DNA of 64,000 bases from contig NZ_JAHEPS010000001.1 of assembly GCF_018596335.1 (NCBI RefSeq), positions 868,001-932,000 on the forward strand. The letters run 5' to 3'. The notes under the pieces were generated by a model. That model saw only the letters and a list, made by a program, of their open reading frames with translations, searched no databases and was not told where the DNA came from. Both the position numbers and the translations under genes were made by a program. The DNA is from Shewanella jiangmenensis (lineage in GTDB: Bacteria > Pseudomonadota > Gammaproteobacteria > Enterobacterales > Shewanellaceae). Shown here piece after piece: positions 48,432 through 57,505 of this stretch (position 1 is the first letter of the stretch; each line of letters opens with the position of its first letter).

Positions 48432-50042
48432 ATGACTAAAAACAATAATAATCAGCTGGATATAAGTGAATACACCTCCCTCACCGACCTGTTTCAGCAG
48501 GCCTGCGAGCGCTACCGAGACCGGCCCGCATTCGCCTGCCTCGGTAAAAGCCACAGCTTTGGTGAGATAAACACCCTGTCAGATCAGTTTGCCGCTTATT
48601 TAACCCATCACTGCCATTTGTCCCCCGGTGACCGGATTGCCATCCAACTGCCCAATCTGACTCAGTTTGTGATTGCCGCCTACGGCGCCCTCAAGGCTGG
48701 CCTGGTGCTGGTCAATACCAACCCGCTTTATACCGAGCGCGAGCTTATCCATCAGTTTAAAGATGCGGGAGCCAAGGTGCTGGTCGTGCTGTCGGACTTG
48801 CTGCCAACCCTCGCCAAGGTGGTGGCCGAAACGCCGATTGAGCAAGTGATATCCACCCATGCCCTTGATTTGATTGCGCCGCAAATTCAGCCCAAAACCG
48901 GCCTTAAAAACATCGAGTTTTTAAAGGCGCTTGCCCTTGGCGCCGAGCATCTTGGGCCCAATACGCCCTTTAGCCCCATGCCGGCAAGCCACAGCACCCT
49001 GGCGGCGCTGCAATACACAGGCGGCACTACGGGGCTTTCCAAGGGGGCGATGCTGAGCCACGGCAACCTGATTGCCAATGCGCTGCAATGCCGCGACCGG
49101 CTGCAGGATGTCATCACCCCGGGCGAAGATATTTTTGTGGCGCCGCTGCCCATCTACCATATCTATGCCTTTTTGGTGAATCTGGTGCTCTATGTTGAGC
49201 GCGGTGGCTGCTCTGTGCTTATCCCCAATCCGCGCGACATACCGGCGCTGATAAAGGCCTTAAGCCAATATTCCTTTACCGGTTTTGCCGGACTCAACAC
49301 GCTTTTTGTGGCCCTGTGCCATCAAAGTGAGTTCAAGGCGCTGGACTTCAGTAAACTTAAACTCACGATTTCAGGCGGCACCGCGCTGACCGAAGCGGCG
49401 TCAAACCTATGGCAGCAAACCACAGGCTGCACCATCAGTGAAGGCTATGGTTTGTCTGAAACCTCACCCGTGGTGACCTTAAACCAGCCGCGCCACGAGC
49501 GCCTTGGCACCATAGGCAAGCCCGTGCTTGGCACCGAAGTGCGCATTCTTAACGAGGATGAGGCCGAAGTGGCCATGGGCGATGCTGGCGAGCTTGCGGT
49601 GCGCGGCCCGCAGGTAATGGCGGGTTACTGGCAGCAAGCCGCTGAAACCGAGCGGGTATTCACCAAAGACGGTTTTTTCAAAACCGGCGATATCGCCATT
49701 GCCGAGCCGGACGGCTGCTACCGTATCGTCGACAGGAAGAAAGACATGGTGCTGGTATCTGGCTTTAACGTGTACCCCAACGAGGTGGAAAACGTGCTGG
49801 CAAGCCACGCTCTGGTGCTTGAGTGCGCCGTGATTGGTGTGCCCGATGAGCGCAGCGGCGAAGCGGTCAAAGCGGTGATAGTTCTTAAAGGCGATAGCAA
49901 TCAGGAGGAGGCCAGAGCCGCGATTATGGCTCACTGCGCGGCCAATCTTGCCGGTTATAAACAGCCGAAAATCATCGAATTTGTCGATGCGCTGCCAAAA
50001 AGTACCGTCGGAAAAATTCTGCGCCGGGCACTTAGAAGCTAA
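48432..50042 (+). CDS. Acyl-CoA synthetase (FadD-like)
   Basis: AMP-forming acyl-CoA ligase, 536 residues. ATP/AMP signature YTGGTTGLSKGAMLSHGN at about residues 193-210, then VAPLPIYHIYAF, the ISGGTALTEAASNLW and GYGLSETSPVVTLNQ motifs, FKTGDIAIAEPDGCYRIVDRKKDMVLVSGFNVYPNEVE (the hinge and A8 region) and the conserved Lys in PKSTVGKILRR. Chain-length specificity is not visible; long-chain fatty acid activation is likely. The start at 48432 has ACAGGA upstream. Confidence 0.93.
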   Translation: MTKNNNNQLDISEYTSLTDLFQQACERYRDRPAFACLGKSHSFGEINTLSDQFAAYLTHHCHLSPGDRIAIQLPNLTQFVIAAYGALKAGLVLVNTNPLYTERELIHQFKDAGAKVLVVLSDLLPTLAKVVAETPIEQVISTHALDLIAPQIQPKTGLKNIEFLKALALGAEHLGPNTPFSPMPASHSTLAALQYTGGTTGLSKGAMLSHGNLIANALQCRDRLQDVITPGEDIFVAPLPIYHIYAFLVNLVLYVERGGCSVLIPNPRDIPALIKALSQYSFTGFAGLNTLFVALCHQSEFKALDFSKLKLTISGGTALTEAASNLWQQTTGCTISEGYGLSETSPVVTLNQPRHERLGTIGKPVLGTEVRILNEDEAEVAMGDAGELAVRGPQVMAGYWQQAAETERVFTKDGFFKTGDIAIAEPDGCYRIVDRKKDMVLVSGFNVYPNEVENVLASHALVLECAVIGVPDERSGEAVKAVIVLKGDSNQEEARAAIMAHCAANLAGYKQPKIIEFVDALPKSTVGKILRRALRS

Positions 50043-50064
50043 TCATCGCTGTTCATTCAAGACC

Positions 50065-50091
50065 AAAACACCTCGCCCGGCGAGGTGTTTT
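50065..50091 (+). terminator. Terminator after the acyl-CoA synthetase
   Basis: AAAACACCTCG / CGAGGTGTTTT, 11-bp stem. Followed by a CATCAACATCAGCATC-type hexamer-repeat (about 50093-50130) before the convergent CoA-transferase. Confidence 0.9.
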
Positions 50092-50135
50092 GCATCAACA
50101 TCAACATCAGCATCCACATCAGCATCAGCGGCTGG

Positions 50136-51422
50136 CTAAACCGACAGGCCCCACACTTCATGGGTTTCACGCGCAAGTTGCTCCCGAAAATCCGGATGGG
50201 CGATATCAATCAGTGAACGAGCCCGCTCGCGAATGGATTTGCCGCGCATATAGGCCACGCCGTATTCGGTAACTATATAGTGCACATGGGCGCGGGTAGT
50301 AACCACGCCCGCCCCCGGCGACAGCACGGTACTGATGCGCGACAGCTTGCCGCCACAGGCTGTGCTTGGCATGGCGATAACCGAGCGGCCGCCTTCCGAC
50401 AGCCCGGCGCCGCGGATAAAGTCCATCTGGCCGCCAACCCCCGAGTAAATGCGGGTGCCAATGGAGTCGGCGCACACCTGGCCACTCACATCCACCTGCA
50501 GCGCCGAGTTTATCGCCATCACCTGCGGGTTGCGGCGGATAATGGCGGTGTCGTTCACCTGCTCAATATCGAGAAACGCCACCTGCGGGTTATCGTCGAC
50601 AAAATCGTACAGCCGGCGACTGCCAAGGGCGAAGCCGGTCACCAGCTTGCCCGGATGAAACAGCTTGCGGCTGTTATCCACCACGCCGCGCTCCACCAGA
50701 TTCAGAATACCGTCGGAAAAAAGCTCAGTATGCACTCCAAGATGCTGATGATTACCAAGGCAGCCAAGCACCGCATCGGGAATGCCGCCAATACCCATCT
50801 GCAAGCAGTCGCCGTCGCGCACCAGCGCCGCCACATTGCGGCCAATGGCCTGACTCACGCTGTCGGTGGTGGCAAGCGCATGCTCAGGCAGAACCATCGG
50901 CGCCTCAAAAATTGCATCGAAGCGGCTTAACGGGATAAAGCTGTCGCCGTGGGTGCGCGGCATTTCGGGGTTAATATGGGCGATGATTTTACCGGCCACC
51001 TCACAGGCGGCGCGGGTTGCCTCCACCGAGATCCCGAGCGAACACATGCCGTGCTTATCCGGCGGCGACACCTGCACCAGCGCAGTATCGATGCGCTGCT
51101 CGCGGCGGCGAAACAGCTTGGGCACCTCAGATAAAAACACCGGCACATAATCGGCGCGGCCCTTGGCGAGCAGCTCCCGGGTCGGACTGCCGCCAAAATA
51201 ACAGCGATGGCGCAAATGAGCCTCAAGCTCGGGGCCGCTCAAACACTCAGCATGTTCGGTATGCAGTTGCAGCAGGGTGAGATTGCGCCGTGTCAGCGCG
51301 TGCTCGGCCAGTGCTTCAAGCAGCAGCCTTGGGGTGGCCCCCATCGAGTGGGTCCAGATAAACTCGTCATTGTCGATGACCGACACAGCCTCAAGGGCGG
51401 TGGCGCAGTATTTGGGTATCAT
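50136..51422 (-). CDS. Acetyl-CoA hydrolase / 4-hydroxybutyrate CoA-transferase family protein
   Basis: 428 residues of the CoA-transferase class I family. The thioester-forming catalytic Glu is in LGVHTELFSDGILN; QMGIGGIPDAVLGCL, GQMDFIRGAGLSEGGRSVIAMPS and AHVHYIVTEYGVAYMRGKSIRERA are further family motifs. It exchanges CoA between acetyl-CoA and short carboxylic acids, or hydrolyses it. It converges on the acyl-CoA synthetase, a fatty-acid neighbourhood. Confidence 0.92.
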   Translation of the reverse strand: MIPKYCATALEAVSVIDNDEFIWTHSMGATPRLLLEALAEHALTRRNLTLLQLHTEHAECLSGPELEAHLRHRCYFGGSPTRELLAKGRADYVPVFLSEVPKLFRRREQRIDTALVQVSPPDKHGMCSLGISVEATRAACEVAGKIIAHINPEMPRTHGDSFIPLSRFDAIFEAPMVLPEHALATTDSVSQAIGRNVAALVRDGDCLQMGIGGIPDAVLGCLGNHQHLGVHTELFSDGILNLVERGVVDNSRKLFHPGKLVTGFALGSRRLYDFVDDNPQVAFLDIEQVNDTAIIRRNPQVMAINSALQVDVSGQVCADSIGTRIYSGVGGQMDFIRGAGLSEGGRSVIAMPSTACGGKLSRISTVLSPGAGVVTTRAHVHYIVTEYGVAYMRGKSIRERARSLIDIAHPDFREQLARETHEVWGLSV

Positions 51423-51561
51423 CTTGCATCCTTGAAGATTCAGACCTTGCTGTTATAGCAGCATTTTTTAGCACACATGCCGATCTTGATCATGTTTTGG
51501 CCGGAGTGGGAAAAATCCATTTCTCCCACCCAGCGCCTGTGCACTTAACGGCGTTAAGCCA

Positions 51562-51637
51562 GAGTTTGGCTTCTAGCCGAAACCCAGAGTTTGACTCTCA
51601 GCCGAAAGTCACAGTTTGACTTCCAGCCCCAAAGTCA
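51562..51637. repeat. Three 25-bp tandem repeats over the TonB receptor stop
   Basis: Units GAGTTTGGCTTCTAGCCGAAACCCA type at 51562-51586, 51587-51611 and 51612-51637 (25-26 bp, several changes). The last unit codes for the C-terminal residues of the receptor below; the middle one touches its stop codon (51609-51611). They appear to be copies of the gene's own 3' end. Confidence 0.85.
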
Positions 51638-53999
51638 AAGTACGACCGGGCTCAGGCATGGCCACCACTGAGCCTGCCGACACTGTGTACCTGTTGGTGA
51701 GGTTGGTGAGCGAAGCATAGGCTGCGTAGTTTTTGCTGAAGCGATAGTCGGCATAAAAATCGAGCTGATAGCTTGATGGAATGCGCTGCAGCGCGTTGGC
51801 GCCGGTGCCCGACAAAAAGCCGCCCGGATGATTCTTGGCCGAATGGCCCTTGTAGGTCAGGCCAAGCTCCAGCGCGTCATCAAACAGTTTTGTGCCCACG
51901 CTCACCACCAGATTCTTTTTCGGCGGAATACGCAGCGGCGTCAAGCCACCGGAAAAACCGGTTTCGTTGCAGCTATCTACGCCTTCGGCCTCGCCAATCA
52001 AGGTCGAGCACATTTCAATATCTGTGTAATAGGTGTAAGACGCTTTGGTACTAAACCACGCATGGTCGTAACTCACCTCAGCCTCGACGCCGGGTAATTC
52101 AAATTTGTCGTAGTTGGTGAAGGTAAAGGATTGATCCCACCATTGTGCACCCGGTTTTTTGCTCGGTAAAAAGCCGGTGGCTATCATGTCGTTGATGCGG
52201 GTATGGAAGTAGTTTGCCCCGAGTGTCAGCTCATCGGCGCTGCCCAAAAGCTTGGTGAAGACACTTTCAATACCGGCCTCAAATAGCTCAATATTTTCTT
52301 CGGTTATGGGGTAATCCGGCGAGTAGGAAAACACCTCGTTCGACACGGTCGATTCATACAGGCTCGGCATACGGTAGGCGTTGCTGTACTTGGCCTTAAG
52401 CGCGGTGTTCGTAAAAAGCTCATACACGGCTTCCAGGGTCAGGTCGGTTTTGGGGCCAAACTCCAGCGTATTGTTTATCTGAAAATCCTCATTGACCGAA
52501 TCATGGTGGTTCAAGTTTAACGACAGCGCCAAGTCAGCCAGCTCAAGGTGACCATTGGCGAACAGGCTGCGCTTGGTCTGCTTACCATTGCGCGACGTTG
52601 GCTTGAGGTTTTTATTCGCAGCCGCATGGCGGCGTTTGAAGATTTCCTGCCAGTTGTCGAACGGTGAAAGGGTTTCATCCTGCCAGGATGCGCCGTACAT
52701 CAGGGTCAGCGGCACAGTGTCGGTCAGCTGAATTCTTGAGGTGTTAAACAGCCCCACGCCATGGCGCTTGTTATCGTACTGGTGAAAGTACTGACCCGCG
52801 TTGGGGCCAAGATTACTGCCAAGGGCGTTGTACTGCTCAAGCTCGGCATCGGTGTGCCACAGGTTTACCCGCACGTCCAAGAGCGGATTGTCGCTGGCGC
52901 TGAACTTGTACAGCACATTGTAACTTTGCACATCGGCCGTACCCGGTTTCCACTGGGGCATGGTTTCCACGCCTTCTGGAATTTCCTCTGAGTGCCATTG
53001 GGTTTTACCGTTTGCATCGACCGTCGACCAGAATTTGGAATCGCCGGCGCGCTGCTTATGCCAATAGGAGGCCAGCATTTCGCCCGCTTCCTGCTGATGC
53101 AGGCGACTGCTTAATTCAAGGGAATGCTCATCGGTAAAGTCGATGCCAAGCTTGGCAAGGTAGGATTCGCTCTCAAAGCTGGTATTAACCACTTCACCTT
53201 CGGGATTGACCGGCGGCAGATCGCGGATAACAGTACCATTCCAACCGGTCCGCTGTTCAACGAAGGCGTCATAGCCGTGTTTGCCTGCAAAGTAGTTGCC
53301 CATACGCTTATCACTGAAGGCGAGCAAAGCATTGACCTTATCGAGCTGCATACCGGTGGCCACCATCACCCCGCCGCCGGAAAAATCCAGGCTGCCGGGC
53401 TTATCATGCACCTCGTAATATTGCTGCTGGTGAAAGTCGCTGCTGACCTCTGGCATGTGGTTATTGTTGTGGGTTTTCAGCTTGACCAGGGCGCCAAACT
53501 GCTTGCCGTCGCTGACCACATCGGCAGCGCTCAGGGTACGGATTTGCACAGTGCCGCCAATGGCGCCGGCGCCAAAAGCCGCCCCCTGACTGCTGGGGCC
53601 CTTTTCCAAATCGAGATGGCTAATCAGATCTGTGTCTATGTAAGTACGGTCCGACGTCCCCATGTAACCACGGTTGGTATGGGTCGATTGCAGGCTGCCG
53701 TCGATAAAAATCTGCACCCGGCCCTCGCCCTGCACGCCACGAATACCTATATCCAGCGCACCGGCTTCGTTACGCAGGTTATTGGCTTCAACGCTGGTGT
53801 TGGTCGAAAAGATATCGGCGTTGGAAATCCCCTTGGTGTGCTGGGCCTCAGCCAGCTTGCGCTGCTGCTTGCCGTTAACGACTATGACTTCGATGTCTTT
53901 GTCTTTTGGCTGTTTTTCAGCGTCGGCCGCAAAAACGGCGTTGGGAAGTGTGCTGGTGAGCAGGGCGGCGATGGTCAGTGAGAGTCTTGAAGGTTTCAT
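51609..53999 (-). CDS. TonB-dependent receptor, haem/iron type
   Basis: 796 residues. Signal peptide ends near NAVFAAD (about residue 24); TonB box IEVIVVNGK; plug with NNLRNEAGALDIGIRGVQGEGRVQIFIDGSLQSTHTNRGYMGTSDRTYIDTDLISHLDLEKGPSSQGAAFGAGAIGGTVQIRT. The barrel contains NAYRMPSLYEST, a variant of the FRAP-box segment seen in haem receptors, and a possible disulfide (MCSTLIGEAEGVDSC). A Fur-type box lies at 54036-54054, so iron starvation probably induces it. The terminal residue is a hydrophobic L (LEVKL) instead of F. Confidence 0.92.
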   Translation of the reverse strand: MKPSRLSLTIAALLTSTLPNAVFAADAEKQPKDKDIEVIVVNGKQQRKLAEAQHTKGISNADIFSTNTSVEANNLRNEAGALDIGIRGVQGEGRVQIFIDGSLQSTHTNRGYMGTSDRTYIDTDLISHLDLEKGPSSQGAAFGAGAIGGTVQIRTLSAADVVSDGKQFGALVKLKTHNNNHMPEVSSDFHQQQYYEVHDKPGSLDFSGGGVMVATGMQLDKVNALLAFSDKRMGNYFAGKHGYDAFVEQRTGWNGTVIRDLPPVNPEGEVVNTSFESESYLAKLGIDFTDEHSLELSSRLHQQEAGEMLASYWHKQRAGDSKFWSTVDANGKTQWHSEEIPEGVETMPQWKPGTADVQSYNVLYKFSASDNPLLDVRVNLWHTDAELEQYNALGSNLGPNAGQYFHQYDNKRHGVGLFNTSRIQLTDTVPLTLMYGASWQDETLSPFDNWQEIFKRRHAAANKNLKPTSRNGKQTKRSLFANGHLELADLALSLNLNHHDSVNEDFQINNTLEFGPKTDLTLEAVYELFTNTALKAKYSNAYRMPSLYESTVSNEVFSYSPDYPITEENIELFEAGIESVFTKLLGSADELTLGANYFHTRINDMIATGFLPSKKPGAQWWDQSFTFTNYDKFELPGVEAEVSYDHAWFSTKASYTYYTDIEMCSTLIGEAEGVDSCNETGFSGGLTPLRIPPKKNLVVSVGTKLFDDALELGLTYKGHSAKNHPGGFLSGTGANALQRIPSSYQLDFYADYRFSKNYAAYASLTNLTNRYTVSAGSVVAMPEPGRTLTLGLEVKL

Positions 54000-54035
54000 A
54001 AACGGTCTTGTTAGTTATCGAATAAGCCCGTGGAT

Positions 54036-54054
54036 GATAGTGATTCTCATTTGC
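54036..54054. promoter_or_regulatory. Fur box of the haem-type TonB receptor
   Basis: GATAGTGATTCTCATTTGC, a 19-mer close to the Fur consensus (GATAATGATAATCATTATC), 37-55 bp before the receptor start, where it would cover the promoter. Confidence 0.75.
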
Positions 54055-54291
54055 ATGGCAACGCATTTTACAAAGGTAAGCAATTCGTTTCATTTGTTAA
54101 TCAAATGATTTTTGAATAGCTTTGGAGTGATTTTTAAATGATGAGGCAATTCGGCTGCCTGCTATGCCGCGAGTGATGCCAAAAGCAAGCCAACCAACCA
54201 CATATCCATTTAAAACAATGGTATAGCGGCTTATGTCGGCAGAAAATTCCCGCTCCGCGACAGCGCAGCCAAGCCGTGTAAACGCAAAAAA

Positions 54292-54354
54292 ATGAGCCGT
54301 TTAGATGCAGGAATGAGTCGTTTAGACGCAGGAATGAGTCGTTTAGACGCAGGA
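54292..54354. repeat. Three 21-bp tandem repeats, open in frame
   Basis: ATGAGCCGTTTAGATGCAGGA followed by two identical copies of ATGAGTCGTTTAGACGCAGGA. Read on the plus strand all three encode MSRLDAG, and the two base differences are silent. The frame continues 18 codons to a stop at 54409-54411. No ribosome-binding site, so probably not a gene. Confidence 0.85.
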
Positions 54355-54444
54355 GTGAGCCCTGTAAACACCAAGGAGCGAGCAGCGCCAGCCGCTGCTC
54401 ATTGGTGGTAGATGAGGGAAAAAGGGCGAAGCTGCCAAACCGCC

Positions 54445-56238
54445 TCAGCTCTCGTTAAGCAGCTGCAGGCTGGCGAACTCGCGGTACTGAGGGCTGGTTT
54501 CCAGAAGCGCTGCATGGCTGCCTTCGGCGATAATTTTGCCCTTATCCATCACCAGAATTCGGTCGGCGTTTATCACAGTTGCCAGCCGGTGGGCGATGAT
54601 AAGGCTGGTGCGGCCCATGATGAGGGTATCGAGCGCTTCTTTGACGTAGCGCTCGCTCACTGCATCCAGCGCACTGGTCGCTTCATCGAGCAGCAGCACA
54701 GGGCGGCCTGCGAGGATCGCGCGGGCTATGGCGATGCGCTGCTTTTGGCCGCCGGAGAGCTTAACCCCACGCTCACCCAAATAACTGTCGTAACCCTCGG
54801 GCATCGCCTCAATAAACTCGTGGGCTCGGGCGGCAATACAGGCGGCTTTCACCTCGTCGAAGGTGGCGTCAACCTTGCCGTAGCGCACGTTCTCCAGCAC
54901 CGAATCAGCAAAAATCACCGACTCCTGCGGCACCAATGCAAAGGCGCGCCGAAGCGAGTGAATATCGACATCGGCAATGTCGATATTGTCGAGATACACA
55001 GCGCCACTGTCCGGCGCATAAAAGCGGCCAAGGAGCTGAAACAGCGTGCTTTTACCGGCGCCGCTTTCACCCACCAACGCCACTTTTTCGCCGGGGCGAA
55101 TGTGCAGCGAAATATTATCAAGTGCTTTGGTTTGGCTGCCGGGATAGCTGAAACTGAGCGATTCGATACGAATATCACCCGCAACCTTTGCCGGCATAGG
55201 CACGGGGCTTAGCGGCAAAGGAATATCGCTTTTTGCCTCCGATAGCTCTTTCAGGCGCTCGGCGGCGCCGCTTGCGCGCTGCACATCTCCTATCACTTCG
55301 CTGATGGTGGCAGTGGCTCCGGCCACCAACAGGGCATAAAACAAGAAGGCCGACAGTTCACCTGCGCTGATGGCGCCGCTCATCACATCCCTTGCGCCAA
55401 CCCAAATCATCAGCGCAATGGCGGCTATGGTTAAAAACATCACTCCGGCAATCAGCAGCGCCCGAAACTGGATCCGCCGGCCGGCGCTGCCAAGCACCTT
55501 GCCGAGCAGACCACCGAACTTGTCGCGGTCAACCTGCTCGTGGGTGTACGACTGCACCGTATGGATTTCATGCAGGCTTTCATCGATATAAGCGCCAAGG
55601 TCCGCCACCCTGTCCTGACTGTCGCGGGACAGCGCCCGCACCTTGCGGCCAAAAAGCAATATCGGCACCAACACCGCCGGCACGGCCACCAGCACCAGCG
55701 CGGTGAGTTTGAGGCTGGTAATAGCCATCATCACTATGCCGCCGAGCACAGACACAAACGAGCGCAGCGCCATGGAAAAACTCGAGCCAATCACGGTTTG
55801 CAGCAAGGTGGAGTCAGCGGTAAAGCGGGAAATCACTTCGCCGGTGCGCAGTTTGGCGTAAAAGGTTGGCGGCAGGGTCAACAGGTTATCGTACACCCGG
55901 GCGCGGATATCATTGCTGACCCGCTCACCAAGCCAGCTCATCAGATAAAAGCGGCAGAATACGGCGCTGGAGCTGATGGCCGCAATGCCGATGAGCACCC
56001 ACACCAATTGATTGAGCCGCTCGGCATCGCCGGCGACAAAGCCTTCATCAACAATCAGTTTTACCCCCTGCCCGAGGGCAAGCCAGGCAACTGAGCCAAT
56101 GAGTAAACACAGCAGCGCTGCCGCGACTCTTCGCTTATAAGGGCGCAGAAAACTGCCAATCCAGCCAAGCACTTTGGGCTTGGCCACGACCTTGGACGTG
56201 TCAGCGACTGCGGCCGACACCAGGGATGCATCCGGCAC
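54445..56238 (-). CDS. ABC exporter (MsbA-like half transporter)
   Basis: 597 residues from the GTG at 56238, chosen because CGGAG precedes it and the 40 upstream codons look non-native (proline-rich, basic). Six transmembrane helices at about 40-330 form a type IV exporter domain, with the ATPase at about 350-597: Walker A GESGAGKST at about 389, Q-loop VPQESVIF, signature LSGGQKQR at about 492, Walker B VLLLDEATSALD at about 509, and the H-loop AHRLAT. Lies downstream of hutZ but a terminator separates them. Substrate unknown; export of haem or lipid is possible. Confidence 0.92.
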   Translation of the reverse strand: MPDASLVSAAVADTSKVVAKPKVLGWIGSFLRPYKRRVAAALLCLLIGSVAWLALGQGVKLIVDEGFVAGDAERLNQLVWVLIGIAAISSSAVFCRFYLMSWLGERVSNDIRARVYDNLLTLPPTFYAKLRTGEVISRFTADSTLLQTVIGSSFSMALRSFVSVLGGIVMMAITSLKLTALVLVAVPAVLVPILLFGRKVRALSRDSQDRVADLGAYIDESLHEIHTVQSYTHEQVDRDKFGGLLGKVLGSAGRRIQFRALLIAGVMFLTIAAIALMIWVGARDVMSGAISAGELSAFLFYALLVAGATATISEVIGDVQRASGAAERLKELSEAKSDIPLPLSPVPMPAKVAGDIRIESLSFSYPGSQTKALDNISLHIRPGEKVALVGESGAGKSTLFQLLGRFYAPDSGAVYLDNIDIADVDIHSLRRAFALVPQESVIFADSVLENVRYGKVDATFDEVKAACIAARAHEFIEAMPEGYDSYLGERGVKLSGGQKQRIAIARAILAGRPVLLLDEATSALDAVSERYVKEALDTLIMGRTSLIIAHRLATVINADRILVMDKGKIIAEGSHAALLETSPQYREFASLQLLNES

Positions 56239-56295
56239 GGCGGACTCCGGGATAATTAAGAGGGGATGTGGAAGCAATATGTGGGCAGGCCGGAT

Positions 56296-56335
56296 AAAAA
56301 ACAACCTCGGCCTGCCAATGGGCAAATGCCGAGGT
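56296..56335 (-). terminator. Terminator after hutZ
   Basis: The stem ACCTCGGC / GCCGAGGT (56304-56335), with a smaller inner hairpin GCC/GGC, is followed on the minus strand by TTGTTTTTTATCC. It is 31 bp after the hutZ stop. Confidence 0.82.
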
Positions 56336-56365
56336 CGGTACGAGCTGGCCTTAAGCACTCAGCCG

Positions 56366-56914
56366 TTAAGCGCTTTGGCTTTTAACGGCATCGGCATCGC
56401 CCTGATGGCCATCCTTTTGCCAGCGAATATCCAGCATCTCGCTGCCAGAGAGCGCAAAGGCCTGACCGAAGCCTTTGACATACAGGCCGCGGGTCGGCGT
56501 GAGCCGGTAAAGATTAAAATCGGCAAGCCCGGCAAGGCCGCGGGGCATGTCGCCAAAGCGCTGCGCCAGCGCATCGACTGCGGCGTTAAATTCAGCGCTG
56601 TCGCGGCCTACGGCCTCGGCGGTCACATCAAAGGTCAGTCGGCGGCGGGCGAACACGGTTTTGGCCTCAGACTCATCTTCCAGCAGCATGGCCGATACCT
56701 TGCTGCTTTGCTTGAGGTTTTGGCCGTGGCGCGCCAGATCGCTGACCAGAATGTAAAAGCCGTCAGACGTCAGCGCAAAGGGCGAATAGCTGGCATTGGG
56801 CGTACCGTCGCTGTCGCGGGTCGCCAGTTGCAGGGTTTTGCGGCTGTGTTTGAAAGCTTCGATTTCCGGCAGCAGCCGCTCTCTCAAACGCTCGTCTTGT
56901 TGGGTATGGTCCAC
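56366..56914 (-). CDS. hutZ: Haem utilisation protein HutZ
   Basis: Cytosolic haem-binding/degrading protein of the pyridoxamine-oxidase fold (HugZ/HutZ family), 182 residues. Typical segments: LPEIEAFKHSRKTLQLATRDSDGTPNASYSPFALTSDGFYILVSDLARHGQNLKQSSKVSAMLLEDESEAKTVFARRRLTFD and RLTPTRGLYVKGFGQAFALSG. The start is a GTG, with AGGAGG 7 bases upstream. Follows hutX directly (2-bp gap). Confidence 0.93.
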   Translation of the reverse strand: MDHTQQDERLRERLLPEIEAFKHSRKTLQLATRDSDGTPNASYSPFALTSDGFYILVSDLARHGQNLKQSSKVSAMLLEDESEAKTVFARRRLTFDVTAEAVGRDSAEFNAAVDALAQRFGDMPRGLAGLADFNLYRLTPTRGLYVKGFGQAFALSGSEMLDIRWQKDGHQGDADAVKSQSA

Positions 56915-56916
56915 TG

Positions 56917-57495
56917 TTATTCCTCCTTCGCTGCGAGTGTGGCGCGCAGCTGCATAAACGATTCAAGCTGCCCGGTCAGCAAGGCACCGGCCTTGTCACG
57001 CCCCAAAAACAACTTGAACACTACCGAGCCATCGGCGGCAAAAAAACAAAAATGATGGCTGTCCCGTCCCCGCATCGGCCGACTGACCAGCGCAAGCGCA
57101 GCAAAGGAATCCGGCTTGATATGGCCATCAATCCCCTCACCTTTCTGGATAAGGTTGTAATAGCCATGGGCAGGCTTACCTAGGGGGAAAGGTCCTTTAA
57201 ATTCAAACACGTTACCTGCTACCTGAATGATGGCAGTCAAAGGCCCCCAGCCGGCAAGCTCAGTCAATAAGCCGGTTACGGCGTCGGGGCGACCGAGGGG
57301 ATACCAGGCCACCATGGCTGGCGGCATGGCCCTTAGCACAGCAAGCTCACTGACGCCGAGGGTGCGGGCCGCCTCGGCAAAGCTCAGCTCAGGCGTTTGG
57401 GCAAACAGCGCCTCGATACTTGCCTGACGGCATGGCTGCGGCCCGGTCTGCGCCGTGGCAATTACGTCGGCTTGCGGCTGGATTTGTGTATCCAT
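56917..57495 (-). CDS. hutX: Haem utilisation cytosolic carrier HutX
   Basis: Cytosolic haem carrier that hands haem to HutZ; 192 residues. N-terminal helical LFAQTPELSFAEAARTLGVSELAVLRAMP followed by the HutX core VAWYPLGRPDAVTGLLTELAGWGPLTAIIQVAGNVFEFKGPFPLGKPAHGYYNL and KPDSFAALALVSRPMRGRDSHHFCFFAADGSVVFKLFLGRD. It lies 10 bp after hugA and 2 bp before hutZ in one unit. Confidence 0.93.
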   Translation of the reverse strand: MDTQIQPQADVIATAQTGPQPCRQASIEALFAQTPELSFAEAARTLGVSELAVLRAMPPAMVAWYPLGRPDAVTGLLTELAGWGPLTAIIQVAGNVFEFKGPFPLGKPAHGYYNLIQKGEGIDGHIKPDSFAALALVSRPMRGRDSHHFCFFAADGSVVFKLFLGRDKAGALLTGQLESFMQLRATLAAKEE

Positions 57496-57505
57496 CTGTT
57501 ATTCC

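Larger units (their letters stand above)
54000..54444. other. Intergenic region with Fur box and 21-bp repeats
   Basis: 445 bp. It contains the Fur box (54036-54054) of the receptor, an AT-rich stretch, and three perfectly phased 21-bp repeats from 54292. A weak inverted repeat (GAGCAGCG / CGCTGCTC, 54380-54400) comes just before the ABC exporter end. Confidence 0.6.

Noticed and set aside
53124..53981. 285-codon plus-strand open frame
   Set aside because: Antisense to the haem-type TonB receptor.
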